A stretch of DNA of 64,000 nucleotides. It comes from Serratia silvae (lineage in GTDB: Bacteria; Pseudomonadota; Gammaproteobacteria; Enterobacterales; Enterobacteriaceae). Below are positions 50,991 through 59,930 of the stretch, in pieces. Every line of letters begins with the position of its first letter. Position 1 is the stretch's first letter. The notes beneath the pieces are model-generated. The model did not search any database. It was given only the letters and a program-made list of their open reading frames with translations, and was not told where the DNA came from. A program made the translations under genes and the position numbers. The stretch covers positions 310,001 to 374,000 of the forward strand of contig NZ_JAGQDC010000001.1 in the NCBI RefSeq assembly GCF_023282985.1, given 5' to 3'.

Positions 50991-52109
50991 TCAATTAAAC
51001 GTCACCAGCATTTCGGCGGCGGCGCTAACGTTGCCGAGCGGCAGGTCTTTGCCCCCGGAACACAACCGCCAGGTCACCTGATTGGTGATACTCAGGCTGC
51101 TTTGCGCCTTGGTGATGCTGCCAATTTTTAACTGACTATTATCGAACGGCAGGCCGCTGGTGGCGGTGCAGCTCCCGCTGCCGGTCACGCTGTTATCAAT
51201 CTCGCCGGTGATATAGCCGCCGCCCTCATGGAGCGCCAAACGGGTCTTTTCAGCATTATACAGGCCGGTTATCGGGCGGAACTGCAGGTTGATATTGGCA
51301 TCGATCTGGTCAGAGGGTTGCCCACAGCTGGTCGTCAGTGGGTAGGATTGAGCGCCAAGCTCGTATCCGGCTTGCTGATTTTTCATCACGTTGCCAAAGG
51401 TGATTGAAGTGGGGGTATTGACCGAACACTCGAGCGTGGATATGCGCAGCGTGATATTGGATGGGAGGATCGAGGCACGTTTATCCCCAGACAGCTTCTC
51501 TGAGAAACTGCCGGCATACATCACCGGCATTTTTATTTCACCAGACGTCTGCTGACCATCGGCGACCAGTACCCAGGTGCCTGATATCGTGGCTGTACGC
51601 GGAGCTGTAGGGTTATAGTAGTAAAGACCAAATTTCATGGCTGGCGGAAGGCACCAGCTAAAAGTATCAGGTGAGGTCACTGTATTTCCGTCGCTCACCA
51701 CCCCTTTGGTTTCTGGCAGCCCCAGCGTACCGGATAGCGACGTAACATCTGTGTGATCATACCTTGAAAAGCTTGCATTACCGGTGGCCCTGGGGATGAG
51801 CCCCACGTTTGACGTTAGCTTTACTGCCTTATAATTCCCAATGGTCACTAGAGCAGTCGTTTCTTGGCAGTATCCCTCATTTTTAGAGATAGACAATAGC
51901 GCATACTTGGGATCAAGCCATTCGTGATCCATCGCGCCACTTAAGGTGACATTAAACGGCAGGCCTTCCCACAAAATGCCACTACCTTTGCCAATAGTAA
52001 TGGTTTCTGCCCGTGCGGTTGGCTGGCCCAGGCAGGCTAACAGCAGTATGCAGGGGGCTATGCGGTGGCGGTTTAGCGCATGTCTTGGCATGCTGGCGGT
52101 ATCTTTCAC
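50991..52109 (-). CDS. Fimbrial adhesin copy 3 of operon 3 (tandem paralogue)
   Basis: A 372-residue secreted adhesin, the last of three tandem copies. It starts with GTG (MKDTASMPRHALNRHR), with AGGG about 9 bases upstream; the signal peptide is IAPCILLLACLGQPTARA. The N-terminal domain (to about residue 205) has the pattern ETITIGKGSGILWEGLPFNVTLSG; the C-terminal pilin-like domain starts ILPSNITLRISTLECSVNTP and ends AAEMLVTFN. It is about 93% identical to copy 2, with clustered differences, notably at the linker (TSITFGNVMKNQQAGYELG here). Role inferred: tip adhesin of operon 3. Confidence 0.82.
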   Translation of the reverse strand: MKDTASMPRHALNRHRIAPCILLLACLGQPTARAETITIGKGSGILWEGLPFNVTLSGAMDHEWLDPKYALLSISKNEGYCQETTALVTIGNYKAVKLTSNVGLIPRATGNASFSRYDHTDVTSLSGTLGLPETKGVVSDGNTVTSPDTFSWCLPPAMKFGLYYYNPTAPRTATISGTWVLVADGQQTSGEIKMPVMYAGSFSEKLSGDKRASILPSNITLRISTLECSVNTPTSITFGNVMKNQQAGYELGAQSYPLTTSCGQPSDQIDANINLQFRPITGLYNAEKTRLALHEGGGYITGEIDNSVTGSGSCTATSGLPFDNSQLKIGSITKAQSSLSITNQVTWRLCSGGKDLPLGNVSAAAEMLVTFN

Positions 52110-52142
52110 TGTTATTTATCCCTATGGATTGGTTTGCGCATT

Positions 52143-52175
52143 GTTATCGGCCAGTTTCACAATGCGCCGTCAATT
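52143..52175. repeat. 33-base usher-derived block between adhesins 2 and 3 (copy B2)
   Basis: These 33 bases match 54499-54531, the 3' end of the usher gene, with one mismatch. They overlap the last codons and stop of adhesin 2 and its spacer. The neighbouring spacer (to 52109) is nearly identical to that of copy B1. Confidence 0.9.
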
Positions 52176-53288
52176 AAACGTCACCAGCATTTCGGCGGCG
52201 GCGCTAACGTTGCCGAGCGGCAGATCGCTGCCCCCGGAACACAACCGCCAGGTCACCTGATTGGTGATACTCAGGCTGCTTTGCGCCTTGGTGATGCTGC
52301 CAATTTTTAACTGACTATTATCGAACGGCAGGCCGCTGGTGGCGGTGCAGCTCCCGCTGCCGGTCACGCCGTTATCAATCTCGCCGGTGATATAGCCGCC
52401 ACCCTCATGGAGCGCCAAACGGGTCTTTTCAGCATTATACAGGCCGGTTATCGGGCGGAACTGCAGGTTGATATTGGCATCGATCTGGTCAGAGGGTTGC
52501 CCACAGCTGGTCGTCAGTGGGTAGGATTGAGCGGCAAGCTCGTCCCCAGCCCGGGTATTTTTCGGGACGTTGCCAAAGTCGATGGCGTTTGGGGTATTAA
52601 CCGTACACTCGAGCGTGGATATGCGCAGCGTGATATTGGATGGGAGGATCGAGGAAAATTTATCCCCAGACAGCTTCTTTGAGAAACTGCCAGCATACAT
52701 CACCGGCATTTTTATTTCACCAGACGTCTGCTGACCATCGGCGACCAGTACCCAGGTGCCTGATATCGTGGCTGTACGCGGAGCTGTAGGGTTATAGTAG
52801 TAAAGACCAAGTTTCATGTCTGGCGGAAGGCACCAGCTAAAAGTATCAGGTGAGGTCACTGTATTTCCGTCGCTCACCACCCCTTTGGTTTCTGGCAGCC
52901 CCAGCGTACCGGATAGCGACGTAACATCTGTGTGATTATACCTTGAAAAGCTTGCATTACCGGTGGCCCTGGGGATGAGCCCCACGTTTGACGTTAGCTT
53001 TACTGCCTTATAATTCCCAATGGTCGCTAGAGCAGTCGTTTCTTGGCAGTATCCCTCATTGTTAGAGATAGACAATAGCGCATACTTGGGTTCAAGCCTT
53101 TCGTGTTCCATCGCACCACTTAAGGTGACATTAAACGGCAGGCCTTCCCACAAAATGCCACTACCTTTGCCAATAGTAATGGTTTCTGCCCGTGCGGTTG
53201 GCTGGCCCAGGCAGGCTAACAGCAGTATGCAGGGGGCTATGCGGTGGCGGTTTAGCGTATGTCTTGGCATGCTGGCGGTATCTTTCAC
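52170..53288 (-). CDS. Fimbrial adhesin copy 2 of operon 3 (tandem paralogue)
   Basis: A 372-residue adhesin, nearly a duplicate of copy 3. Its GTG start and leader are identical to those of copy 3. The N-terminal domain differs at scattered sites (e.g. AMEHERLEPKYALL versus AMDHEWLDPKYALL). Its C-terminal 145 residues are almost the same as those of copy 1, including linker NTPNAIDFGNVPKNTRAGDEL, so it looks like a mosaic of the two. Such a mosaic points to gene conversion. It is the middle gene of the array; the spacing between copies 2 and 3 is exactly 1179 bases. Confidence 0.82.
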   Translation of the reverse strand: MKDTASMPRHTLNRHRIAPCILLLACLGQPTARAETITIGKGSGILWEGLPFNVTLSGAMEHERLEPKYALLSISNNEGYCQETTALATIGNYKAVKLTSNVGLIPRATGNASFSRYNHTDVTSLSGTLGLPETKGVVSDGNTVTSPDTFSWCLPPDMKLGLYYYNPTAPRTATISGTWVLVADGQQTSGEIKMPVMYAGSFSKKLSGDKFSSILPSNITLRISTLECTVNTPNAIDFGNVPKNTRAGDELAAQSYPLTTSCGQPSDQIDANINLQFRPITGLYNAEKTRLALHEGGGYITGEIDNGVTGSGSCTATSGLPFDNSQLKIGSITKAQSSLSITNQVTWRLCSGGSDLPLGNVSAAAEMLVTFN

Positions 53289-53321
53289 TGTTATTTATCC
53301 CTATGGATTGGTTTGCGCATT

Positions 53322-53354
53322 GTTATCGGACAGTTTCACAATGCGCCGTCAATT
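53322..53354. repeat. 33-base usher-derived block between adhesins 1 and 2 (copy B1)
   Basis: It matches the usher 3' end block at 54499-54531 with two mismatches and lies exactly 1179 bases from copy B2. It spans the adhesin 1 stop. Confidence 0.9.
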
Positions 53355-54482
53355 AAACGTCACCAGCATTTCGGCGGCGGCGCTAACGTTGCCGAGCGGC
53401 AGATCGCTGCCCCCGGAACACAACCGCCAGGTCACCTGATTGGTGATACTCAAGCTGCTTTGCGCCTTGGTGATGCTGCCAATTTTTAACTGACTATTAT
53501 CGAACGGCAGGCCGCTGGTGGCGGTGCAGCTCCCGCTGCCGGTCACGCCGTTATCAATCTCGCCGGTGATATAGCCGCCGCCCTCGTGGAGCGCCAAGCG
53601 GGTCTTTTCAGCATTATACAGGCCGGTTATCGGGCGGAACTGCAGGTTGATATTGGCATCGATATAGTCAGAGGATTGTCCACAGGTGGTTATCAAAGGA
53701 TAGGATTGAGTGGCAAGCTCTTCCCCAGCCCGGGTATTTTTCGGGACGTTGCCAAAATCGATGGCGCTCGGGGTATTGACCGAACACTCGAGCGTTGAGA
53801 TCCGCAGCGTAATATCTGACGGGAGGATCGAGGCTGATCTATCTCCGATCGCAGTATATGAGTAACTGCCGGCATACATCACCGGTACCTTAATTTCCGT
53901 GGTCTTTTGGCTACCGTCAGCAACTAGTAGCCAGGTGCCTGATATTCTGGCTTGTCGGTTTTTGTCAAAGTCATAGTATCTATCTTCATTCCTATTTCGT
54001 GCCGGAAGGCACCAGCTATACCCACTAGGTGAACTCACATTATAACCCCAGCTGTCTTTTCCCTTGGTGTCAGCGTTTTTTGGCCCAAGCGTACCGGTCA
54101 ACGTGGCTGGATCGTCGCTGTAGATCCAGTAATAGGTCACAGTACCGGATGCTCTGGGAACGAGCCCCACGCCGTCTGCGATCTTTACTGCGGGATAACC
54201 CGCAATTTCCGTCAGATCACGCGATAGTTGGCAGCGGCTGGGGGATGAAGAAATAGACAAGAGTCCGTATTTCATATCCAACACTGTATCGGCCATACGG
54301 CCGCTTAAGGTCTGATCAAACGGCAGTCCTTCCCATACAATGCCTTTGCTTTTACCAATGGTAATTATTTCCGCCTGTGCAACCGGCTGGCACAGGCCCA
54401 ATAGTAGTGCCAGCAGGCACGCCGTGGTGCGGTGGTGATGCCGGGTAGAGCATAACGTTCCGGCGGTATTCTTCATTTTCAT
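53349..54482 (-). CDS. Fimbrial adhesin copy 1 of operon 3 (divergent receptor domain)
   Basis: A 377-residue adhesin nearest to the usher. Signal peptide: TTACLLALLLGLCQPVAQA. It shares IITIGKSKGIVWEGLPFDQTLSG with the other copies, but most of its N-terminal domain (residues about 60-205) is clearly divergent, while the C-terminal pilin domain is almost identical. So the receptor-binding part is likely under diversification. An internal ATG at 54476 is an alternative start. It is 17 bases past the usher stop. Confidence 0.82.
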   Translation of the reverse strand: MKMKNTAGTLCSTRHHHRTTACLLALLLGLCQPVAQAEIITIGKSKGIVWEGLPFDQTLSGRMADTVLDMKYGLLSISSSPSRCQLSRDLTEIAGYPAVKIADGVGLVPRASGTVTYYWIYSDDPATLTGTLGPKNADTKGKDSWGYNVSSPSGYSWCLPARNRNEDRYYDFDKNRQARISGTWLLVADGSQKTTEIKVPVMYAGSYSYTAIGDRSASILPSDITLRISTLECSVNTPSAIDFGNVPKNTRAGEELATQSYPLITTCGQSSDYIDANINLQFRPITGLYNAEKTRLALHEGGGYITGEIDNGVTGSGSCTATSGLPFDNSQLKIGSITKAQSSLSITNQVTWRLCSGGSDLPLGNVSAAAEMLVTFN

Positions 54483-54498
54483 CGGGTTTAACTGTGTC

Positions 54499-54531
54499 GT
54501 TATCGGCCAGTTTCACAATGTGCCGTCAATT
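54499..54531. repeat. Source 33-base block at the usher 3' end (copy U)
   Basis: These bases code for the last usher residues (about QLTAHCETGR and the stop) and run into the spacer. The same block recurs at 53322 and 52143 in non-coding position after each adhesin, but not after adhesin 3. I take the usher as the source because here the block is coding. Confidence 0.85.
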
Positions 54532-57103
54532 GGCGGATGGGGTTGCTGGCCGAGGGCGCGGCAATGCCACTCAGATTGAAACTGGCCCGGCACTGCTGAT
54601 CGTTGGCATGACCCCATTTAACCGTCAGCGCACCCCGTTCCGGCAGCCCGCTCAGATACACTTGACCTGCATCACCGACAATACCGGTATTGCTTTTTCC
54701 TGCCGGGGTGCCCACCACGGTTACCACCGTGCCGAATGGCATGCTAGTTTCCCCTCGCAACAGCGTTATCAGCGCCTGGTAGCCCACGCGGGTTTCAAAC
54801 TTCGCCATCACGACGGCGCCTTTGGTTGGGTAGACGTTAAGGCTTGACTGTGCCATATCCACATCGTCCGGCAGGGTAGTTGGGTTCAGGCTGATGCTGT
54901 TATTTTGGTAGTTTGCCAGATAGGGCACCAGAGCATAGCCACGGCTGTCGGTTCGCACGTTGCCGTTGCTCACCTCAACGCCGCCAGCATCCGGGGCGCT
55001 TACCACCGCCACCGAGTTGCCGAGCATCGGCCCAAGCGTCACGCCTTCCGGGTGCAGCAACAGGCTGCCGTTACCGCTGAGGTTGAGTGAACGGAACTGG
55101 TTGCTGTAGCTGTAACCCAGATTGGCCTGGCCTTTACTGCCCCGATAACCCGTGTTCAACGTACTGTTATTATTACTGTTACCGTTCGACCAGCCCTGCA
55201 TCACATTGTAGGAAAGACGGTTATCCAAGGCGTTGCCACTGATCCCTGCCTGTTGTTGAACCTGGCCCTGATTGTCATGGGTCATCTGGTAGCTGGCATA
55301 GCTTTGGCTAGCGGTTGGCGCGGTGCTAAACAGGCTGACGGGAACCTGCACCGTCATCGATAGCTGGCGGTTTTCCGGCCAACTGCCGTCGCCCTTGATG
55401 CGGTCAATACTGTAGGCAACGCCGTAGCTTATGTTGCGGTAACTACCGTTGTAACCGGCAGACATTGTGTTATTTACCCGGCCATTACCCCAGTAATCGT
55501 TGCGCGAGGCCGATAAGTACAGCGCCCCCCATGAAGCCAATTGTTGGCTGATGCGCAGCTGGAAATTGGAGCGTTGGCGCTCCAAAGCCCAGGGAACCTG
55601 CCCGGCGTTGAGTTGATAGCCCAGCGTATTGAAGTCGGAGAAGCTGTAATAGTTGCGGGTGGAATAGCGGTAGGCCGCCAGGTCTACCGAGGTTCCGGTG
55701 TTCAGCAGGCTTTTGGCATAACGCAGCCGGTACGAGGCCCCTTGCTGGCGATCGTTGTGCCCATGTAACCGGGCATCAGAGGTGGTGACGTCTGCCGATA
55801 ATGCGCCGAAATCACCCAGTGACAGGCCAGTACCTGCCACCAGGGAAGCATAATCTGCGGCCACCAGTGCGCCGCCGTAAAGGGTGACATTATTCGGCAA
55901 GCCATACATGAAGGTGCCCAGCCCAAAGGTTGCTTTCTGGGAACTATCGGTGATACCGCCGTTATAACGCCCACTGGTGAGCTCATACTTGAGTGCGCCG
56001 GGGCGTTGCATGACCGGCAATGACGAGAAGGCCAGGGTCTGGGTGCGTACCTCGCCGTTGGCCTCGGTAATGGTAACCGTCAGGTCGCCGCCCTGGCTGG
56101 TCTGGTATAGATCGTTGATGCGAAACGGACCCGGAGCCACATAGGCTTGATAGACCACGTTGCCGTTCTGGCTGATCGTCACCCGTGCGTTACTTTGGGC
56201 AATACCGGAAATCACAGGAGCAAAGCCGCGCAGGCTATTAGGCAGCATCTCTTCGCTGGAATTCAGCGTGACACCCCGGAAGGGAATGCTGTCGAACACC
56301 TCATTACCGCTGCTGCTTTCACCCGCCAGGATCTCGGAACGCCATGCACGGATATCGTGTTGTAAATAAGTACCGGAGAATTGGCTGTTGTGGTAACGGC
56401 TTGAGGACATCCCCCCACTGTTTTCACTGAGGGTATAGGTCATGGTGCTGCGCAGGCGCCATCCCAGGTAGTTTAGTCCGCCACTCAGGTTGGCGAACAG
56501 ATTGGTCTGTTCGCTCTTGTTCATGTTGGCCTGTGGGCGTTGCCAGTTACGGCTGCCGTTTACGCTATAATTCATTAACATCGCAGGCAGACCATCATCC
56601 CATTGTGCGGGATCGACGTAGTCCCGGGCATTTTGCTGCATGGCGATCTGCGGAATACTGATGTCCAGACGCAACTGGGCCAAATCGAAGTGTAGCTGCG
56701 ATTCAGGGATCAGCTTCGCCAGACTGCTGATGGGAACCTTCGGTGGCAGCCCGTTAAAGCTGGGCAATGTCCGGGTATTGACGCCCAATTGGTGAAGGTA
56801 CTCCGGTGTAAGCTGCGGCTGAACCTGGCCCTGCGGATCCTTTTTGAAGACCAGACTGTGTTGCCCCTGTTCCGACTGGTTCATCCACACTGTCACCAGA
56901 TAACTCCCCTCGGGGATCTGGCCGGAAGATTCAAAAGCGCTCAGATCGGTGGTTGCCAATTGGCTTCCACCCAGCGCCAACAGGCCAGGGTCGAAGTAGT
57001 CCTTGGCCCAGACGGGAACGGCTCCGGCCAGCAGCAAGGCGCTGGCCAGCGAAGGTGAAAGCACCCGCGTGCGAGGCTTGTTTTTGATTGTTGTTCTATC
57101 CAT
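54500..57103 (-). CDS. Outer-membrane fimbrial usher of operon 3 (FimD family)
   Basis: An 867-residue usher. It has a signal peptide (to about residue 33, VPVWA) and then the N-terminal domain KDYFDPGLLALGGSQLATTDLSAFES. The barrel and plug show the standard LPNSLRGFAPVISGIAQSNARVTISQ and APGPFRINDLYQTSQGGDLTVTITE. The C-terminal domains (FETRVGYQALITLLRGE, GIVGDAGQVYLSGLPERGAL) end in the last cysteine pair of ushers. It must secrete all pilins and adhesins of the operon. Confidence 0.95.
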   Translation of the reverse strand: MDRTTIKNKPRTRVLSPSLASALLLAGAVPVWAKDYFDPGLLALGGSQLATTDLSAFESSGQIPEGSYLVTVWMNQSEQGQHSLVFKKDPQGQVQPQLTPEYLHQLGVNTRTLPSFNGLPPKVPISSLAKLIPESQLHFDLAQLRLDISIPQIAMQQNARDYVDPAQWDDGLPAMLMNYSVNGSRNWQRPQANMNKSEQTNLFANLSGGLNYLGWRLRSTMTYTLSENSGGMSSSRYHNSQFSGTYLQHDIRAWRSEILAGESSSGNEVFDSIPFRGVTLNSSEEMLPNSLRGFAPVISGIAQSNARVTISQNGNVVYQAYVAPGPFRINDLYQTSQGGDLTVTITEANGEVRTQTLAFSSLPVMQRPGALKYELTSGRYNGGITDSSQKATFGLGTFMYGLPNNVTLYGGALVAADYASLVAGTGLSLGDFGALSADVTTSDARLHGHNDRQQGASYRLRYAKSLLNTGTSVDLAAYRYSTRNYYSFSDFNTLGYQLNAGQVPWALERQRSNFQLRISQQLASWGALYLSASRNDYWGNGRVNNTMSAGYNGSYRNISYGVAYSIDRIKGDGSWPENRQLSMTVQVPVSLFSTAPTASQSYASYQMTHDNQGQVQQQAGISGNALDNRLSYNVMQGWSNGNSNNNSTLNTGYRGSKGQANLGYSYSNQFRSLNLSGNGSLLLHPEGVTLGPMLGNSVAVVSAPDAGGVEVSNGNVRTDSRGYALVPYLANYQNNSISLNPTTLPDDVDMAQSSLNVYPTKGAVVMAKFETRVGYQALITLLRGETSMPFGTVVTVVGTPAGKSNTGIVGDAGQVYLSGLPERGALTVKWGHANDQQCRASFNLSGIAAPSASNPIRQLTAHCETGR

Positions 57104-57135
57104 GACTCAAGTCTGTCCTTAAGGGGCCAAGGGGG

Positions 57136-57885
57136 TCATAAAGTTTGTTGGCAAGCGGGAGTATTCCAGCCATCTTCGTCAATGAGTTGCCACTGCACAC
57201 TGCCGCTTGCCGCCGTGGGCAAGGTATAGCGCTGTTGTCCTTTCGGCGGCACCATCAAACGTAATACGGGTTTATCCAGCGCGACGTTGCCCACTTTCAA
57301 CCGTGAAAAGGTGAGCCAGTAGGGCGTAGGGTTGTCGGCAATCAGCATCTCACCTGAGTGGCGAAAACGCAGTTGGCAGGCCACGTCTGCCACGGCACGT
57401 TTGGCCAATCCCTCAGGGCGATAGAACAGTTTCATATTGCTGACTACCGTCACGGCCATCTGGTTGGCAGTTGGCTGTTGATCGCTTTGCGCCATAGCGG
57501 GTATCGCCTTCATGGAGATGAAAAATACCGATTCGCGATCGGACGGCAACGGTTCCCCGTTACGGCGGATACGCAGCGTCAGTTCACTGTCGGCCTCAAA
57601 ACGCGTCAGTGGTGGTGTGATAATAAAAGGCATTTTCACTTGCCCGTCGTAGTCCAGATCGACGTCGCCGGTCTGGCTATCGACCGGGCGCACCCATGAC
57701 TGCATCAGATAGGGCGCTGCGCTTTTGTTGTATACCTTCAAGCTGACGCCTTTTTGTGTGCTTTCGGGGTAAATCACCCGCAGGACATAAAAAGAGATCC
57801 CTTTGGATTCGGGCTCTGCCGCCCGGGAAGCGGTGCTGAACGACAGGCTGCACAGCAGCAACATAGCCAGGCCAAGGCGTTTCAT
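57136..57885 (-). CDS. Periplasmic fimbrial chaperone C of operon 3
   Basis: A 249-residue PapD-family protein. I start at the ATG 57885 (MKRLGLAMLLLCSLSFSTASRA), which overlaps the stop of chaperone B by four bases (ATGA) with GAGGAAC upstream; an in-frame frame from 57963 lies inside the neighbour. Motifs: VLRVIYPESTQKGVSLKVYN, LPSDRESVFFISMKAIPA and NMKLFYRPEGLA. It carries two cysteines in its second domain (VACQLRF and NTPACQQ). It lies just before the usher, so it may serve the adhesins. Confidence 0.9.
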   Translation of the reverse strand: MKRLGLAMLLLCSLSFSTASRAAEPESKGISFYVLRVIYPESTQKGVSLKVYNKSAAPYLMQSWVRPVDSQTGDVDLDYDGQVKMPFIITPPLTRFEADSELTLRIRRNGEPLPSDRESVFFISMKAIPAMAQSDQQPTANQMAVTVVSNMKLFYRPEGLAKRAVADVACQLRFRHSGEMLIADNPTPYWLTFSRLKVGNVALDKPVLRLMVPPKGQQRYTLPTAASGSVQWQLIDEDGWNTPACQQTL

Positions 57886-58607
57886 GTGTGTTGTTCCTCT
57901 AGCGATGGCAGGGCCTGTTGGCATGGTGCAGACAAGCCGCCAAAGTCGGTGATGGTTTGCCAATCGGCGTGCCTGACTGGCTTTTTGGCCGGGTAGTTCT
58001 CCGTGCTCATTGGCGCAATCATTGTGGGCTGGGTGTCCAGATCGATCATGCGGCCATCGAACTTTAACGAGGCAAACGTTAAAAAATAGGGGGTAGGATT
58101 AGCGATACGCACCCCTGTTGCCGTGGGGATCAACTCCAACCGACAACTGGCGTCCAACGGCGCGATCTTCAGGCTCTCAGGGCGGTAAAACAGCTTGATG
58201 GCAAAGCGAAAGCCCATCGATAAGTGCGCCTCTGCCTGAGCCGCCTGTTTCTGTGCGGGGATCGCTAATACCGAAAGGTAAAACAGCGATTCCCGATCTG
58301 TGGGCAGAGGCTCATCCTGCTTGAGGATGCGCAGTAATTGTTTGCGCTCAGGGCCGAGCTGAAACAGTGGCGGCGTGACGATAAACGGCGTTGAGGCCTG
58401 GTTGTCGAGTGCGCGCTGAATGCGGCTTTGGATCAAATAGCTTTGGGCGCCAGTATTTTTTACCGTGACGGTTTGTGCTTTATCCGTAGCGTAAAATACC
58501 ACCCGGGTCTGGTTTAAACTGACGCCGCCGTCGGCTGCCGTCGTTGCTGGTAAAGCGGTAAACGCGATAAGCAGCAGTGCGATGAATGAAGAGCTGGCAG
58601 ATGGCAT
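57882..58607 (-). CDS. Periplasmic fimbrial chaperone B of operon 3
   Basis: A 241-residue PapD-family protein; start at 58607 because GAGG lies 5 bases upstream and gives a clean signal peptide (MPSASSSFIALLLIAFTALPATTA). Motifs: NQTRVVFYATDKAQTVTVKN, LPTDRESLFYLSVLAIPA and AIKLFYRPESLK. Like chaperone C it has a cysteine pair in domain 2 (DASCRLEL, SAPCQQAL), which chaperone A lacks; B and C may be a subfamily. Confidence 0.9.
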   Translation of the reverse strand: MPSASSSFIALLLIAFTALPATTAADGGVSLNQTRVVFYATDKAQTVTVKNTGAQSYLIQSRIQRALDNQASTPFIVTPPLFQLGPERKQLLRILKQDEPLPTDRESLFYLSVLAIPAQKQAAQAEAHLSMGFRFAIKLFYRPESLKIAPLDASCRLELIPTATGVRIANPTPYFLTFASLKFDGRMIDLDTQPTMIAPMSTENYPAKKPVRHADWQTITDFGGLSAPCQQALPSLEEQHT

Positions 58608-58614
58608 GGCGACC

Positions 58615-59181
58615 TCAGCGATAGGCAAAAGTAAAGGTGATACGGGCGGTAACGGTCCCCGTTTTCACCGTGGCGCAGCCGGTAGATCCACCGCAGCTGA
58701 TGCCAGCAAAGAACGGCAGTTCTTTATCGACGGGTATCTGCCCCACACCGGCCAGTGGGAAGGCATCCGCAGGTTTGACCTCGGTGTTGGAGTAGCTTGG
58801 CGTGTTGCTGCTTTGCACCAATATCACCCCGGCTCCACCGGCGGTAGAATCACTACTGCGAAACAGCCATTTACCATCTTGGGTAACTCCGTCACCGTTG
58901 ACCGTAATCACCGGCTGTAGGCTGCCACCGGCAACCCCGGAACAGTTGTCAGCCTTGAGAATAAAAGGCTGTGGGTTGATCAGCACACCGCTACCCAAGC
59001 GTGCCTGAGAGGTATCGTTCAACTGCAACACGCTCTTATCCAGGCTCAATGAACAGGTACCTTCCACAACCGTGGCGGAAAAATTCAGTGTTACGGCCTG
59101 TGCGGTGCTGTTAGTGAACCCTGCACCTATCGCGAGTGTGACGAGTAACGCCTTCCTATGGCAGAACCTGTTTAAAAGCAT
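58615..59181 (-). CDS. Minor fimbrial subunit of operon 3
   Basis: A 188-residue pilin. I start at the ATG 59181, preceded by GGGAGG at 5 bases, with signal peptide up to TNSTAQA; the open frame to 59268 overlaps chaperone A too far. The fold is seen in VTLNFSATVVEGTCSLSLDKSVLQL, a second cysteine (LKADNCSG), an unusual extra cysteine pair (GISCGGSTGCATV) and the C-terminal beta-zipper TVTARITFTFAYR. It overlaps the end of chaperone A by 26 bases. Role: probable tip or adaptor subunit. Confidence 0.85.
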   Translation of the reverse strand: MLLNRFCHRKALLVTLAIGAGFTNSTAQAVTLNFSATVVEGTCSLSLDKSVLQLNDTSQARLGSGVLINPQPFILKADNCSGVAGGSLQPVITVNGDGVTQDGKWLFRSSDSTAGGAGVILVQSSNTPSYSNTEVKPADAFPLAGVGQIPVDKELPFFAGISCGGSTGCATVKTGTVTARITFTFAYR

Positions 59182-59872
59182 CAACGCCTCCCTGGTCGTT
59201 AATGGTTTGCCAGTCAATAGCCCCACTTTTGACCTTGGTGGGATAGGTATGGGAGCTGAATGGCGCAATCATCAGCGCATCCGGCGTATCCAACTTAAGC
59301 GCTTGGCCAGCAAAGGTCAGGCTGGCCAGGCTGACAAAGTAGGGTGATGGGTTACTCACCTGAAGCCCATTGACCACGCGGGCAAACTGCAGATTTTTTT
59401 GTGCTGAACCAGAATTTGATGGTAGGCCTGCAGGGCGATAGAACAGCTTGATGATGTTGCCTACGCCAAATTGGGCCGTGGCCTGCACGTTGGCGCTCTG
59501 TTGGTTGGCGCTCGGTGCCGCTGCGGCTGGGACTGCCATCGCCTGGAAATAAAATACCGACTCGCGATCTTTGGCTAATGATGTGTCATCACCAGCAATG
59601 CGGATTTGATTTATGCTCTTGGCTTCCAGACGGAAAATGGGTGGCGTTACCGTAAAAGGTGTGGCCTCACGGCTATTCGGGGTCTGGCTAACCGTAGCCT
59701 GCACCAGATAAGGCAACGCAGGTTGGGTATTACGTACCGTGACTGCAATGCTGCCTGCCCCTTGCGGGTAGATGAGCCGGGTGGCATTAATGCCAAATCC
59801 ATCCGCTAATACGGCCTGTGAACTGCACAGCAGCGCCATTATTACGGGGAAAAATAGCGTTAGGCGCTTCAT
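59156..59872 (-). CDS. Periplasmic fimbrial chaperone A of operon 3
   Basis: A 238-residue PapD-family protein with signal peptide MKRLTLFFPVIMALLCSSQAVLA. Motifs are NATRLIYPQGAGSIAVTVRN, LAKDRESVFYFQAMAVPA and IIKLFYRPAGLPS. It follows the major pilin by 58 bases and lacks the domain-2 cysteines of B and C, so it is likely the chaperone of the major pilin. Confidence 0.92.
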   Translation of the reverse strand: MKRLTLFFPVIMALLCSSQAVLADGFGINATRLIYPQGAGSIAVTVRNTQPALPYLVQATVSQTPNSREATPFTVTPPIFRLEAKSINQIRIAGDDTSLAKDRESVFYFQAMAVPAAAAPSANQQSANVQATAQFGVGNIIKLFYRPAGLPSNSGSAQKNLQFARVVNGLQVSNPSPYFVSLASLTFAGQALKLDTPDALMIAPFSSHTYPTKVKSGAIDWQTINDQGGVDAFKQVLP

Positions 59873-59930
59873 TCATTGACCCTTGGTTTCAAAAATAGCA
59901 GGCAACCGAAGCCGCCTGCTAAAAGGTGAA

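Noticed and set aside
52143-54531. CRISPR-like array from the regularly spaced 33-base blocks
   Set aside because: Spacing is about 1.18 kb with genes between; the blocks are explained by duplication from the usher end.
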